A DNA stretch of 64,000 nt from an uncultured Mucilaginibacter sp. Its GTDB lineage: Bacteria; Bacteroidota; Bacteroidia; Sphingobacteriales; Sphingobacteriaceae. The stretch is from positions 62,001 to 126,000 of the forward strand of contig CAIPFE010000022.1 of the NCBI GenBank assembly GCA_903864275.1, read 5' to 3'. The notes under the pieces are model-generated. The model had not been told where the DNA came from, made no database searches, and saw nothing but the letters and a program-made list of their open reading frames with translations. Below, one piece after another: positions 33,708 to 42,227 of the stretch (its first letter is position 1; every line of letters begins with the position of its first letter). The position numbers and the translations under genes were made by a program.

Positions 33708-33960
33708 AATAAAATTAATAGACGGTCACCTTTTTAACCAGGGAACCCATGAAGACGCACTGCTCTTTGATGCCATGCTCATCATTAACCCCGGCTTATC
33801 AAACCAAATAGTGTGGCAGAAAAAAACACATACAATAGTGCAGCAGTATGGCCGCAAAAAGCTGAAGGCCGAGATTGAAGAAGTGCATCACAAACTATTC
33901 AATAAACCTGGACATCAAAGTTTCAGGCAAAAGATTTTGAGCTTATTCTCAAAAAGATAA
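33688..33960 (+). CDS. Small protein between sigma factor and ClpP
   Basis: 90 residues without signal or membrane segment. EIKLIDGHLFNQGTHEDALLFDAMLIINPGLSNQIVWQKKTHTIVQQYGRKKLKAEIEEVHHKLF resembles the soluble small proteins often encoded after ECF sigma genes in Bacteroidota (YGRKKLKAEIE...HHKLF). The start overlaps the sigma gene. An anti-sigma or sigma-partner role controlled by the neighbouring ClpP is plausible but unproven. Confidence 0.75.
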   Translation: MRTSLNEIKLIDGHLFNQGTHEDALLFDAMLIINPGLSNQIVWQKKTHTIVQQYGRKKLKAEIEEVHHKLFNKPGHQSFRQKILSLFSKR

Positions 33961-33971
33961 CCAAAAGCATC

Positions 33972-34664
33972 ATGAATATCGACCAAAAAGAATTTCGCAG
34001 CTATGCTGTGAACCACCTCCGTATTGACCAAACTTATGTAGATAATTACGTTTCGCAAACGGGCAATTATGCTATCCGCATGGGCATGACGCCTTATATC
34101 ATCGAAGAGCGCCAGCTCAACATTTCTCAACTGGACGTATTTTCCAGGCTGATGATGGACAGGATCATTTTCCTCGGCACCGCCATCGACGACCATGTGG
34201 CCAATATCATACAGGCGCAGTTATTGTTTCTGCAATCCGCCGATCCGAAAAGGGACATACAGATATATATCAACTCCCCCGGCGGCTCGGTTTACGCCGG
34301 GTTTGGAATTTACGATACCATGCAGCTTATCTCGCCGGATGTAGCAACCATATGCACAGGCCTGGCCGCATCATTCGCCTCAATAGTACTTTGCGCCGGC
34401 ACACAAGGCAAACGGGCGGCATTAACACATTCAAGGGTGATGCTGCACCAGCCCTTAAGCGGGGTACAGGGACCGGCATCGGATATCGAGATCACTGCGC
34501 GCGAAGTATTAAAAGTTAAAAAAGAGCTTTACGAAATCTATGTTAAACACACCGGCCAGGATTACCAACGTATCCACGACGTATGCGACCGCGATTTCTG
34601 GATGATAGCCAACGAAGCGAAGGAGTTTGGAATAATTGATGAGATATTGGGGGCTAGAGATTAG
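33972..34664 (+). CDS. clpP: ClpP-family serine protease, divergent
   Basis: 230 residues. Catalytic triad Ser134 (CTGLAASFASIVLCAG), His159 (RVMLHQPLSG) and Asp208 (VCDRDFWM). Fold motifs FLGTAIDDHVANIIQAQLLFL and IYINSPGGSVYAGFGIYDTMQ. The oxyanion region reads GLAASFAS instead of the housekeeping GQAASMGA, so this is a second, specialised ClpP. It forms tetradecamers that degrade proteins fed by a Clp ATPase, none of which is encoded nearby. It is cotranscribed with an ECF sigma factor, which links proteolysis to that regulon. Confidence 0.93.
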   Translation: MNIDQKEFRSYAVNHLRIDQTYVDNYVSQTGNYAIRMGMTPYIIEERQLNISQLDVFSRLMMDRIIFLGTAIDDHVANIIQAQLLFLQSADPKRDIQIYINSPGGSVYAGFGIYDTMQLISPDVATICTGLAASFASIVLCAGTQGKRAALTHSRVMLHQPLSGVQGPASDIEITAREVLKVKKELYEIYVKHTGQDYQRIHDVCDRDFWMIANEAKEFGIIDEILGARD

Positions 34665-34732
34665 TGATTAGAGGTTAGAGATTAGTTGAATCTGTCTTTT
34701 CCAATCGCTAATCTCTGACATCTGCCCAAACA
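34655..34732. repeat. Word-repeat hairpin between clpP and ICMT-like gene
   Basis: AGATTAGTGATT (34658-34669) pairs with AATCGCTAATCT (34703-34714), allowing one G-U in RNA. Words GAGGTTAGAGATTAG fill the left side. The clpP stop and the last codons of the convergent ICMT-like gene are both inside the repeat. Confidence 0.68.
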
Positions 34733-35208
34733 TTATTCTCTACTCCTATCCGAACGGTTAGCATGGCCGCATTAAGAATCGTAAAAATAATCGCCGTATA
34801 ATACAAATGAAATACCAGCGGGATAACGGCGATCTCACAAACAACTTCCATATAATTAGGATGCTTTAAAAACTTATATGGTCCTTTTTTTACAGGGTAA
34901 ACACCGGGGATCCGGTATATTTTAGTGTTCCAGTATTTGCCCAATGAGGACAACGCCCAAAATTTAAATAACAGGACAAGCAAAAATATTACCAGGAATA
35001 TCCAGCTTATCGGAGGCTGACCCCTCAAAAAATATTCTGCTATTATGGAAATTATAAACGAGGTATGCAGCGCTATAATAAAAGGGTAATGGCTTTGCCC
35101 GTATTGAACAGCACCCTGCGCCAGCAACCATTTCTCGTTCCGGCGGGCGATATATAATTCGGATAGTCGTTGAAGGATAAAGAAGGAGATGAATAGGATG
35201 AAGGACAT
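34708..35208 (-). CDS. ICMT-family membrane methyltransferase, BpsB/YpbQ-like
   Basis: 166 residues, about four or five membrane helices. ALSSLGKYWNTKIYRIPGVYPVKKGPYKFLKHPNYMEVVCEIAVIPLVF contains the ICMT-type SAM-binding region (HPNYMEV). In Bacillus subtilis a relative (BpsB) methylates alkylpyrones made by the type III polyketide synthase BpsA. Here the gene is 103 bp downstream of, and codirectional with, a type III PKS gene, supporting that role. The last two residues and stop (RD and TAG) fall within a word repeat. Confidence 0.88.
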   Translation of the reverse strand: MSFILFISFFILQRLSELYIARRNEKWLLAQGAVQYGQSHYPFIIALHTSFIISIIAEYFLRGQPPISWIFLVIFLLVLLFKFWALSSLGKYWNTKIYRIPGVYPVKKGPYKFLKHPNYMEVVCEIAVIPLVFHLYYTAIIFTILNAAMLTVRIGVENNVWADVRD

Positions 35209-35218
35209 ATTTAGTTTA

Positions 35219-35315
35219 TTGGTTGATTAAGTTGATTGAGTGAGTTTTGGCCGGCAATTTTTAAATCAGATCAGCGATAACTTAATCAACCTAATCCAAC
35301 TCAATCAACTTTTAA
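35219..35315. repeat. Word repeat, TTGATTAAG type, in PKS-ICMT gap
   Basis: GGTTGATTAAGTTGATTGAG (35221-35240) is matched by CTTAATCAACCTAATCC and CTCAATCAACTT (35281-35312). Both strands of the word are present, so a transcript could fold. It lies within the probable PKS-methyltransferase operon. Confidence 0.62.
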
Positions 35316-36364
35316 CTACAATTCAACAACACCATTTCGCTCGAAAAACCGGGGCCCATTGCCAGCATCAGGCCGTAGCCGGGCTCAAAGCCTTCGCGCA
35401 TAAATTTCTCCAGTACATACAAAACCGTCGCGCTTGACATATTGCCATAATCGTTCATTATCTCGCGGGTTATCTTCATAAAATCGCCTTCCACCCCCAG
35501 GGCATCACTATAGGCATCTAACACTTTTTTGCCGCCGGGGTGAAAAATAAAGTTTTTTATGTCGCTTAGCTGCAGATGGTGCTTTGCTAAAAATTCGTCA
35601 ATGTCTTCCCTGATATGTTCCTTAATAAAAGTTGGGATATCTTTTGAAAACAATACCTTAAACCCGGTATCCTGGAACTCCCATCCCATCACCTCGAGCG
35701 AATCATAATACAATTTACTGGATGACGCGACATAAGTAGCATGGTTCTCATTTTCGTGATTATCGCCCTTAATGATACAGGCCGCTATCCCATCCGAAAA
35801 TAAACTCGAGCCTATAAAATTACTTTTGCTGTAATCGCTTTTTATAAGAGTTAATGAACAAAGCTCCACGGCCACCAATAACACAATGGCATCGGGATTT
35901 GCTTTCGCCAGCGTATTGGCCTTTGCCATACCCGATACACCGCCGCCGCAGCCGAGCCCAAACGCCGGAATGCGGTTAATATGCGGGTCCAGCCTTAATT
36001 TATTGATGATGAGCGCATCCAGGCTTGGCGTAGCAAGCCCGGTTGTCGAAACAAATATAATATCGGTAATGTCTTCTTTAGCAATGCCGGCTTCTTTTAT
36101 ACATTCCTCCGTGGCTTGTACAGAATAGGCTAACGAAGTGCGGATGTACTCGTTGTTCCGTTCCTCGAAAGTATTCGGCTTTGTGTAATAACAAAGCGGC
36201 TGACAAAAATTGCGCTGTTTGATCTCTGTATTATCAAAAGCAAAGATCAGGCGTTTAGCTTCGGGGAAATTAACCGAAAACATATCCATTGCTTGTTTTT
36301 TTGCTTCTTGCTGGTCGGTTTTAAAGGGGAGGTCAATTTTTGAAGCTGCTGCTATAAAGGGCAT
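35312..36364 (-). CDS. Type III polyketide synthase
   Basis: 350 residues. Chalcone/stilbene synthase family, with catalytic Cys139 (AFGLGCGGGVSG), His275 (FIFHPGGKKV) and Asn308 (DYGNMSSATVL). It condenses acyl-CoA starters with malonyl-CoA to form pyrones, resorcinols or related products. The pairing with a downstream ICMT-like methyltransferase suggests a methylated alkylpyrone or alkylresorcinol, as in Bacillus bpsAB (inference from the family). The starter is unknown. The last codons lie within or next to a word repeat. Confidence 0.93.
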   Translation of the reverse strand: MPFIAAASKIDLPFKTDQQEAKKQAMDMFSVNFPEAKRLIFAFDNTEIKQRNFCQPLCYYTKPNTFEERNNEYIRTSLAYSVQATEECIKEAGIAKEDITDIIFVSTTGLATPSLDALIINKLRLDPHINRIPAFGLGCGGGVSGMAKANTLAKANPDAIVLLVAVELCSLTLIKSDYSKSNFIGSSLFSDGIAACIIKGDNHENENHATYVASSSKLYYDSLEVMGWEFQDTGFKVLFSKDIPTFIKEHIREDIDEFLAKHHLQLSDIKNFIFHPGGKKVLDAYSDALGVEGDFMKITREIMNDYGNMSSATVLYVLEKFMREGFEPGYGLMLAMGPGFSSEMVLLNCS

Positions 36365-36436
36365 AAGAACGTATGAATTTATTAGTAAGTACGGATATAC
36401 CTAAAAGCCGGTTGCTTTCGTGCTGAAAAATAAGAC

Positions 36437-36532
36437 GGTGAGTAGTGAGTGGTGAGTAGTGAGTGGTCAGTGGTCGACAAAATTTATTGTTCCAGACTCA
36501 CCTCTCACCACTCACTGCTCACCACTCACTCA
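36437..36532. repeat. Word repeat, GTGAGTAGTGAGTGG type, both strands
   Basis: GTGAGTAGTGAGTGGTGAGT (from 36439) is followed by the complementary words CTCACCACTCACTGCTCACC (from 36505) after a loop of about 30 nt. The pairing is long but imperfect. It separates the HAMP-PAS gene (stop at 36533) from the PKS gene. Confidence 0.68.
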
Positions 36533-37606
36533 TTAACTAACCGCCTGCAACTCCGATACATCTTTCAGAATGTAGATCATCCCGGCTGTATATCCCGAGA
36601 ATTGAACAGTGTCGAGAGGATTTGGTTTTAAATTTGGCACAACTATTTCAATGCTCTTTTGCCGGAAGTATGATACCTTGCCACCCGTCGCTACTTTTAA
36701 TGGGTCATCAGGGTTTTTGTTATCTATTATAGTTTTCAGTAAATGGCTGTTTTTCAGCAATCCACTTAAAGGCTTGCCGACCATTTGCTTTTCGTCCAGA
36801 TTTAAAATTTTCCTCGCCGCTGCATTTACAAACAATACTTCCTGCTTTTCATTTGTCCCGATCACCGCATCCTGTGTTTCTTCTATCAATGTTTTTATCC
36901 TAATGTCGCCTGTCATAATTTTTGTGAGGCCCGTGTTTTCTAATTCGCCTATCTTTTCCGCCATTGTGTTAAACGCGTGGGACAATTGAACAAACTCGTC
37001 GCTGGTTTTAAAATGAAGCCTGGTATTATAGTTTTTATTGCTGATATCATGTAAAGCTTCTGCAAATTGGTTCAGCGGGTTAATGATGAAGCCGGGGAAA
37101 TTCGAGATCAAAATAAAAAGGATCAAAAAAGTAACAAAGCCCATCGCACCAAGGTCAAGGGTGGCCTTGTTTACGGTGGCATGTGTTGCATCATTTTTAA
37201 GAACGATAGCCTGCATGTTTAATCCTTCTATCGTTTTCAACAAGGAGCGCATATTTCTTTCAGTTGCTTGTTTCTGAGTTGCGCTTTGAGCAGGGTCAAT
37301 GAGTAAACCAAAGTCCTTCCTCACTCCGGCGGTAGCTTCTTTTTCACCGTGTTCGGTGATATTATTCTCCTGTTTTTTAAGCGCTTTATTAAATGCATCT
37401 GCTGCCCGGGGCGCTAAAGGCAGATCATTCTCATCCAAAACCGAACGCATTTCCCTGGTAAAGGTTAAAGTTTCATAGTTATTTTTTAAAGTAACTTTTG
37501 CGGTTTCAGATATCTGTTCAACATAATATATGGAAACAGCGCCGAAAAACAAGACTACAATAAACAATAACCCGAACCCAAAAAAAAGTTTTTTCCTGAT
37601 TTTCAT
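36533..37606 (-). CDS. HAMP-PAS sensor lacking a kinase domain
   Basis: 357 residues. Membrane helix at 9-30, periplasmic helical sensor (NYETLTFTREMRSVLDENDLPL...), second helix about 152-176 (GAMGFVTFLILFILISNFPGFII), HAMP (NPLNQFAEALHDISNKNYNTRLHFKTSDEFVQLSHAFNTMAEKI), and PAS (DIRIKTLIEETQDAVIGTNEKQEVLFVNAAARKILNL). It ends at MIYILKDVSELQAVS, where related KinB-like kinases continue into HisKA and HATPase. The stop lies at the edge of a word repeat. It is either a truncated kinase or a stand-alone sensor. No kinase is encoded next to it. Confidence 0.85.
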   Translation of the reverse strand: MKIRKKLFFGFGLLFIVVLFFGAVSIYYVEQISETAKVTLKNNYETLTFTREMRSVLDENDLPLAPRAADAFNKALKKQENNITEHGEKEATAGVRKDFGLLIDPAQSATQKQATERNMRSLLKTIEGLNMQAIVLKNDATHATVNKATLDLGAMGFVTFLILFILISNFPGFIINPLNQFAEALHDISNKNYNTRLHFKTSDEFVQLSHAFNTMAEKIGELENTGLTKIMTGDIRIKTLIEETQDAVIGTNEKQEVLFVNAAARKILNLDEKQMVGKPLSGLLKNSHLLKTIIDNKNPDDPLKVATGGKVSYFRQKSIEIVVPNLKPNPLDTVQFSGYTAGMIYILKDVSELQAVS

Positions 37607-37750
37607 AACGGTAAAATTTAGTTTACAACCCTATTATATCCCTGGCAAGATTTTAACGTAAATATAACTGAAATATACTATTTAAATAAACGTTGCGCTT
37701 TGTAATATGTTTATGTGCTTTATGATAAATTATGCGCTATTTTTGAATAT

Positions 37751-39208
37751 ATGAAATACGAGAGGATTAAAAATTTCATCAACGGTAAGTTTACCGATGT
37801 CACATCCGAGAAAATATTATTCATAAACTCGCCCGTTGATGGTACATTTTTAACAGAACTGCCATGCTCAACCGGCGCAGACCTTGAAGAAGCTGTAAAT
37901 TCCGCAAAAGCAGCCTTTTTATTATGGAGCAAAACGCCTATTAAAGAACGGGTACAGGTATTTTTCAGGTATAAGTTCTTGTTAGAAAAACATTTACAGG
38001 AGTTAGCAGCGCTTTGCAGCGAAGAAAATGGCAAAACTATAAGCGAATCGGTAGCTGAAATTGAAAAATGCATCGAGCTGACCGAGTTTGCCTGCTCATT
38101 GCCCCAACTGGTTACTGGTGAAACCCTTGAAGTAAGTAAAGGCATTGAATGCCGTACTGAACGTGTTCCTTTAGGTGTGGTGGCATCTATTGTCCCCTTT
38201 AATTTCCCAGCCATGGTGCCCAACTGGACGATCCCCAATGCCATAGCTTTAGGAAATTGCATGATCATTAAACCGTCTGAAAAAGTGCCGTTAAGTATCG
38301 GCCGCATCGCGATGTTATTGAAAGAAGCAGGCTTGCCTGATGGGGTTTTTAATATCGTGCACGGCGACGCGGAAATTGTGAATGCTATTTGCGATCATCC
38401 GGGCATCGAAGCGGTGTCATTTGTTGGCTCTACTAATGCGGCAAAGGCTGTTTATCGGCGTGCTACCGAAAATTTAAAACGCTGCCTCGCGTTGGGCGGC
38501 GCGAAGAATCATTTGCTGGTATTGCCCGATGCCACGCCCGATATGACAGCGCAAAATGTTACAGCCTCCATGAGCGGCTGCGCCGGGCAGAGATGCATGG
38601 CCGCCTCGGCCATGGTGGGCGTTGGACCGGTTGATCATATCATAGACAAAATTTGCATAGAGGCGCGAAAGCTTATACCCGGTGAAAACTTGGGTGCGGT
38701 GATCAATAAAGCCGCGCAGCAAAGGATTGAGCGCTATATTACCGAGGCCGAGCAACAGGGCGCAAAAATTTTAGTCGACGGCAGAAACGTTGTTGTTCAG
38801 GGTAAAGAAAACGGTACCTATGTTGGCGCGACCGTTATTGATTATGTTACGCCGGATATGGCGGTGGCAAAAGAAGAAATATTCGGCCCGGTGATCAGCA
38901 TCATTCGTACCAATACTATTGATGAAGCTTTAGCTATTGAAAATGCCAACCCCTATGGCAACGCGGCAAGCGTATTTACCCAGAATGGAGGCGCAGCAAG
39001 GTATGTAATGGAAAAAGCAAGCGCAGGAATGATCGGTGTAAATATTGGCGTACCGGTACCACGCGAGCCATTTTCGTTTGGCGGGTGGAACGAAAGCAAG
39101 TTTGGTGTTGGTGATATTACAGGCAAAAGCTCCATTGAGTTTTGGACGAAACTGAAAAAGAGCACGACGAAGTGGAACCCGGAAGCAGGGGTGAACTGGA
39201 TGAGTTGA
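37751..39208 (+). CDS. mmsA: Methylmalonate/malonate-semialdehyde dehydrogenase (CoA-acylating)
   Basis: 485 residues from the ATG at 37751 (MKYERIKNFINGKF). A reading from 37715 adds 12 unlikely residues. ALDH fold with Asn153 (PFNFPAMVPNW), Lys174 and catalytic Cys282 (GCAGQRCMAASAMV). It converts methylmalonate or malonate semialdehyde, NAD and CoA to propionyl-CoA or acetyl-CoA. GTYVGATVIDYVTPDMAVAKEEIFGPV is typical of MmsA. The class III aminotransferase gene downstream could supply malonate semialdehyde from beta-alanine. Confidence 0.93.
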   Translation: MKYERIKNFINGKFTDVTSEKILFINSPVDGTFLTELPCSTGADLEEAVNSAKAAFLLWSKTPIKERVQVFFRYKFLLEKHLQELAALCSEENGKTISESVAEIEKCIELTEFACSLPQLVTGETLEVSKGIECRTERVPLGVVASIVPFNFPAMVPNWTIPNAIALGNCMIIKPSEKVPLSIGRIAMLLKEAGLPDGVFNIVHGDAEIVNAICDHPGIEAVSFVGSTNAAKAVYRRATENLKRCLALGGAKNHLLVLPDATPDMTAQNVTASMSGCAGQRCMAASAMVGVGPVDHIIDKICIEARKLIPGENLGAVINKAAQQRIERYITEAEQQGAKILVDGRNVVVQGKENGTYVGATVIDYVTPDMAVAKEEIFGPVISIIRTNTIDEALAIENANPYGNAASVFTQNGGAARYVMEKASAGMIGVNIGVPVPREPFSFGGWNESKFGVGDITGKSSIEFWTKLKKSTTKWNPEAGVNWMS

Positions 39209-39232
39209 TAAATTAGTACTTTTAAAAATCAT

Positions 39233-39325
39233 GTCATTGCGAGCGAGGAACGAGCGTGGCAATCTCCTCGCGTTACATGACCGTTATGCGTAGCTACGAG
39301 ATTGCCACGCTTCGCTCGCAATGAC
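39233..39325. repeat. MITE-like palindromic repeat (GTCATTGCGAG type)
   Basis: GTCATTGCGAGCGAGGAACG (39233-39252) with CGTGGCAATCTC forms the left arm. GAGATTGCCACGCTTCGCTC then GCAATGAC (39298-39325) is the right arm. About 28 bp pair, with six extra bases on the left. A related copy begins near 41971. This is a dispersed repeat type common in Bacteroidota intergenic DNA. Confidence 0.78.
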
Positions 39326-39367
39326 AAATTTAACTTTAAGATTTTCAACAATATAGGATTACATAAT

Positions 39368-40714
39368 ATGTTCGAAACAACAATTTCAGAAGCGCAGGAA
39401 ATTATACAGGATAACCTTGACCATACCCTGTTTTCCTGGAGCAAACAAAAGGGCATCGACCCAATCGCCGTTAAAAGGGGCGAAGGTGTTTACCTGTACG
39501 ATTACGACGGCAAACGTTATATCGATTTTTCATCGGGACTGATGAATGTAAACATCGGCCACGGCAACCAGCGCATAACTGACGCCGTTGTCAGGCAAAT
39601 GCAGGACGTGAGTTACGTAACGCCAAGCTGTGTAACACGATCAAGAGGCGATCTTGGTAAAAAGCTGGCAGAAATTTGTCCCGGCGACCTGAACAAGGCA
39701 TTTTTTACCCTTTGCGGGGCAACATCCATTGAAAATGCCATCAAGCTGGCCCGTTTGTATACCGGCCGGCATAAGGTTATCAGCCGGTACCAATCATACC
39801 ATGGCTCAACTTATGGGGTGCTGTCGGCCGGTGGCGATCCGCGCAAGCTGGCTGCTGATGCACAGCAGGCCCCCAATTTTGTGCATATTGATATTCCGTA
39901 CGCCTACCGCTGGCCGCACGGGGAAGAAAGTTTATTGAATGATGCCGTGACCAGTCTTGAAAGGATGATCGCCTATGAAGGCCCCGGAAATATTGCCGCT
40001 ATACTTTTAGAAGGGGAGTCGGGTTCATCAGGGTGTTTTAAATACCCGGTGGGCTACCTGTTGAAAGTAAGGGATATCTGCAATAAACATGGCATCCTGC
40101 TGATCATCGACGAAGTGATGAGCGGTTTCGGGCGTACCGGCAAATGGTTCGGGTTCCAAAATCATGGTATAGTGCCGGACATGATCGCTATGGCAAAAGG
40201 GCTTACCTCGGGGTATTTACCGTTTGGCTGCTTAATGGTTTCGGATAAGATCGCCTCCAAATATGACGATGTGGTACTGCCGCTTGGCCTTACCTATTCG
40301 GCGCATCCTGTTTGCTGCGCTGCGGCTTTGGAAACAATTAAGATCTACGAAGATGACAAGCTGATAGAAAATACCATTGCAATGGGAAAATACATGAATG
40401 AGCAGGTGGAACTGCTGAAGCAAAAACACCCCTCCATCGGCGACTGGCGCAATACTGGCTTATTAGGCTGTATCGAGTTGGTAAAAAATCGAACTACAAA
40501 AGAACCAATGGCCCCTTTTAATGCGAAACCTGATGAAATGCAGGTAATGAATAAAGTAGCCGCCAAAATAAAAGAATTGGGCATGTACACTTTTGTACGA
40601 TGGAATTTTATTTTTATCGCCCCTCCCCTATGCGTTACCAAAGAGCAAGTTGATGAAGGGCTTGCTATTATAAGCGAAGCGATCAGCATTGCGGATGAAG
40701 CGAGTGGTGAGTAG
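39368..40714 (+). CDS. Class III (omega-amino acid) aminotransferase
   Basis: 448 residues from the ATG at 39368 (MFETTISEAQEI). The upstream reading is repeat DNA. PLP lysine Lys277 (MIAMAKGLTSGYLPFG), Asp248 in LLIIDEVMSGFGRTGKW and phosphate contacts near CGATSIENAIKLARLYTGR. The class includes beta-alanine, GABA and other omega-amino acid transaminases. The position between mmsA and a DmpA-type aminopeptidase suggests beta-alanine or another beta-amino acid as substrate, giving malonate semialdehyde for MmsA (inference). Confidence 0.92.
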   Translation: MFETTISEAQEIIQDNLDHTLFSWSKQKGIDPIAVKRGEGVYLYDYDGKRYIDFSSGLMNVNIGHGNQRITDAVVRQMQDVSYVTPSCVTRSRGDLGKKLAEICPGDLNKAFFTLCGATSIENAIKLARLYTGRHKVISRYQSYHGSTYGVLSAGGDPRKLAADAQQAPNFVHIDIPYAYRWPHGEESLLNDAVTSLERMIAYEGPGNIAAILLEGESGSSGCFKYPVGYLLKVRDICNKHGILLIIDEVMSGFGRTGKWFGFQNHGIVPDMIAMAKGLTSGYLPFGCLMVSDKIASKYDDVVLPLGLTYSAHPVCCAAALETIKIYEDDKLIENTIAMGKYMNEQVELLKQKHPSIGDWRNTGLLGCIELVKNRTTKEPMAPFNAKPDEMQVMNKVAAKIKELGMYTFVRWNFIFIAPPLCVTKEQVDEGLAIISEAISIADEASGE

Positions 40715-40769
40715 TGAATGGTGAAAGGTAAAAGGCGAAAGGGTTAAAGATAGCTAATTGAATAATTAG

Positions 40770-41933
40770 ATGAAAACGACACTAACGATAGCAATTTTAC
40801 TAACAATTCAATCGATGGTACTAGCACAAAAACCGAGGGCAAGGGACATCGGCATCCCGTTTGATGGCACACCGGGCAAATACAACGCCATTACCGATGT
40901 AAAGGGTGTTGAGGTTGGTTTCAGTACTATTATTGAGGGCCAGGGCAAAAATATTATCGGCAAAGGCCCGGTGCGTACCGGGGTTACGGCCATATTTCCG
41001 CGCGGGCAGTCGAGCGTGCCGGTTTATGCCAATTGGTATACCCTTAACGGCAATGGCGAGATGACAGGAACTACCTGGATAACTGAATCGGGTTTCCTGG
41101 AAACGCCTATCCTTATCACCAATACAAACAGTGTTGGGGTATGCCGCGATGCCATGCTGAAATGGTTTGTTGAAAAGAACTGGATAAAGGAAGAAGGCTG
41201 GTACACTTACCCTGTTGTGGCCGAAACCTGGGACGGGGTGATGAACGATATATATGGCTTCCACGTAAAGGAAAGCAACGCTTTCGAGGCGCTGAATACG
41301 GCGAAATCCGGCCCGGTTACAGAAGGCAATGTTGGCGGCGGCACCGGGATGCGCTGCTTAGGCTTTAAAGGCGGCACAGGTACAGCATCGAGGCTTATAA
41401 AGATCGGCGACTCAACTTATACCATTGGCGTACTGGTACAAGCAAACTTCGGGCAAAAGAAAAACCTGACCATTGCCGGCGTCCCCATTGGCGTTGAATT
41501 AAAAGACACCCTTAATTCCGTGGTCCACAAACTGGCCCAAACCCACTACCAGGAAGGTGACGGCTCCATCATCGTGGTTTTAGCGACCGATGCCCCTTTA
41601 TTACCACACCAGCTTAAACGCATTGCCCAGCGCATCACGCTTGGAGTAGGCAAAGTTGGCGGCAGGGGTGAAAACGGCTCCGGCGATATTTTTATAGCCT
41701 TTTCCACCGCCAACACGGGGGCATTTAACAGGGAGAAAGTGGTGAGCGTTAAGCAATTTCCGAACGACCAGATCAATCCCCTGCTCGAGGGCACGGTACA
41801 GGCCGTTGAAGAAGCCATCATTAACGCGCTGGTTGCAGCCGATACCATGGAAGGAATCAATGGCAATATAACCTACGCGCTGCCCCATGATAAGGTGATT
41901 GAGTTGCTGAGGAAATATGGGAGGATAAAGTAG
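40770..41933 (+). CDS. DmpA/BapA-type aminopeptidase (P1/S58), periplasmic
   Basis: 387 residues with signal MKTTLTIAILLTIQSMVLAQ. N-terminal nucleophile peptidase made as a precursor that cuts itself before Ser304 (GENG-SGDIFIAFSTANTG), which then acts as nucleophile. GGGTGMRCLGFKGGTGTASR is a family block. The family includes L-aminopeptidase D-Ala-esterase (DmpA) and beta-peptidyl aminopeptidases (BapA), which release N-terminal beta-amino acids such as beta-alanine from peptides. The downstream position in the mmsA-aminotransferase group favours the second activity. Confidence 0.9.
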   Translation: MKTTLTIAILLTIQSMVLAQKPRARDIGIPFDGTPGKYNAITDVKGVEVGFSTIIEGQGKNIIGKGPVRTGVTAIFPRGQSSVPVYANWYTLNGNGEMTGTTWITESGFLETPILITNTNSVGVCRDAMLKWFVEKNWIKEEGWYTYPVVAETWDGVMNDIYGFHVKESNAFEALNTAKSGPVTEGNVGGGTGMRCLGFKGGTGTASRLIKIGDSTYTIGVLVQANFGQKKNLTIAGVPIGVELKDTLNSVVHKLAQTHYQEGDGSIIVVLATDAPLLPHQLKRIAQRITLGVGKVGGRGENGSGDIFIAFSTANTGAFNREKVVSVKQFPNDQINPLLEGTVQAVEEAIINALVAADTMEGINGNITYALPHDKVIELLRKYGRIK

Positions 41934-41970
41934 ATCCCTACATCCGCGTAAACCCCATCAAGAAAACCAT

Positions 41971-42225
41971 GTCATTGCGAACGAGGAACGAGTGAAGCAA
42001 TCTCGTCGCCATACATGACGGCCAGCCTACCAGCGACGGCGTGTGTTTTGCATGAAGACATAATTCAACTTAATCCCCCTTAGCCCACTCTGGCGAATGT
42101 AGGCATAACACGGCATTGAACATAAATACAGGTTCGTTGACTTGCATGCGCAATGATTGCTTCGTTCCTCGCAACGGTCGGCGGGTTAACGTCTTTCGGA
42201 CTTTCGGACTTTCGGACTCTCCCGC
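41971..42225. repeat. Dispersed repeats between peptidase and DUF2723 genes
   Basis: GTCATTGCGAACGAGGAACG (41971-41990) with GAAGCAATCTC is the left arm of the repeat seen at 39233. ATTGCTTCGTTCCTCGCAAC (about 42156-42175) is a partial right arm. Three tandem CTTTCGGA words follow (42190-42218). No gene is seen in this 294-bp stretch. Confidence 0.65.
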
Positions 42226-42227
42226 TC

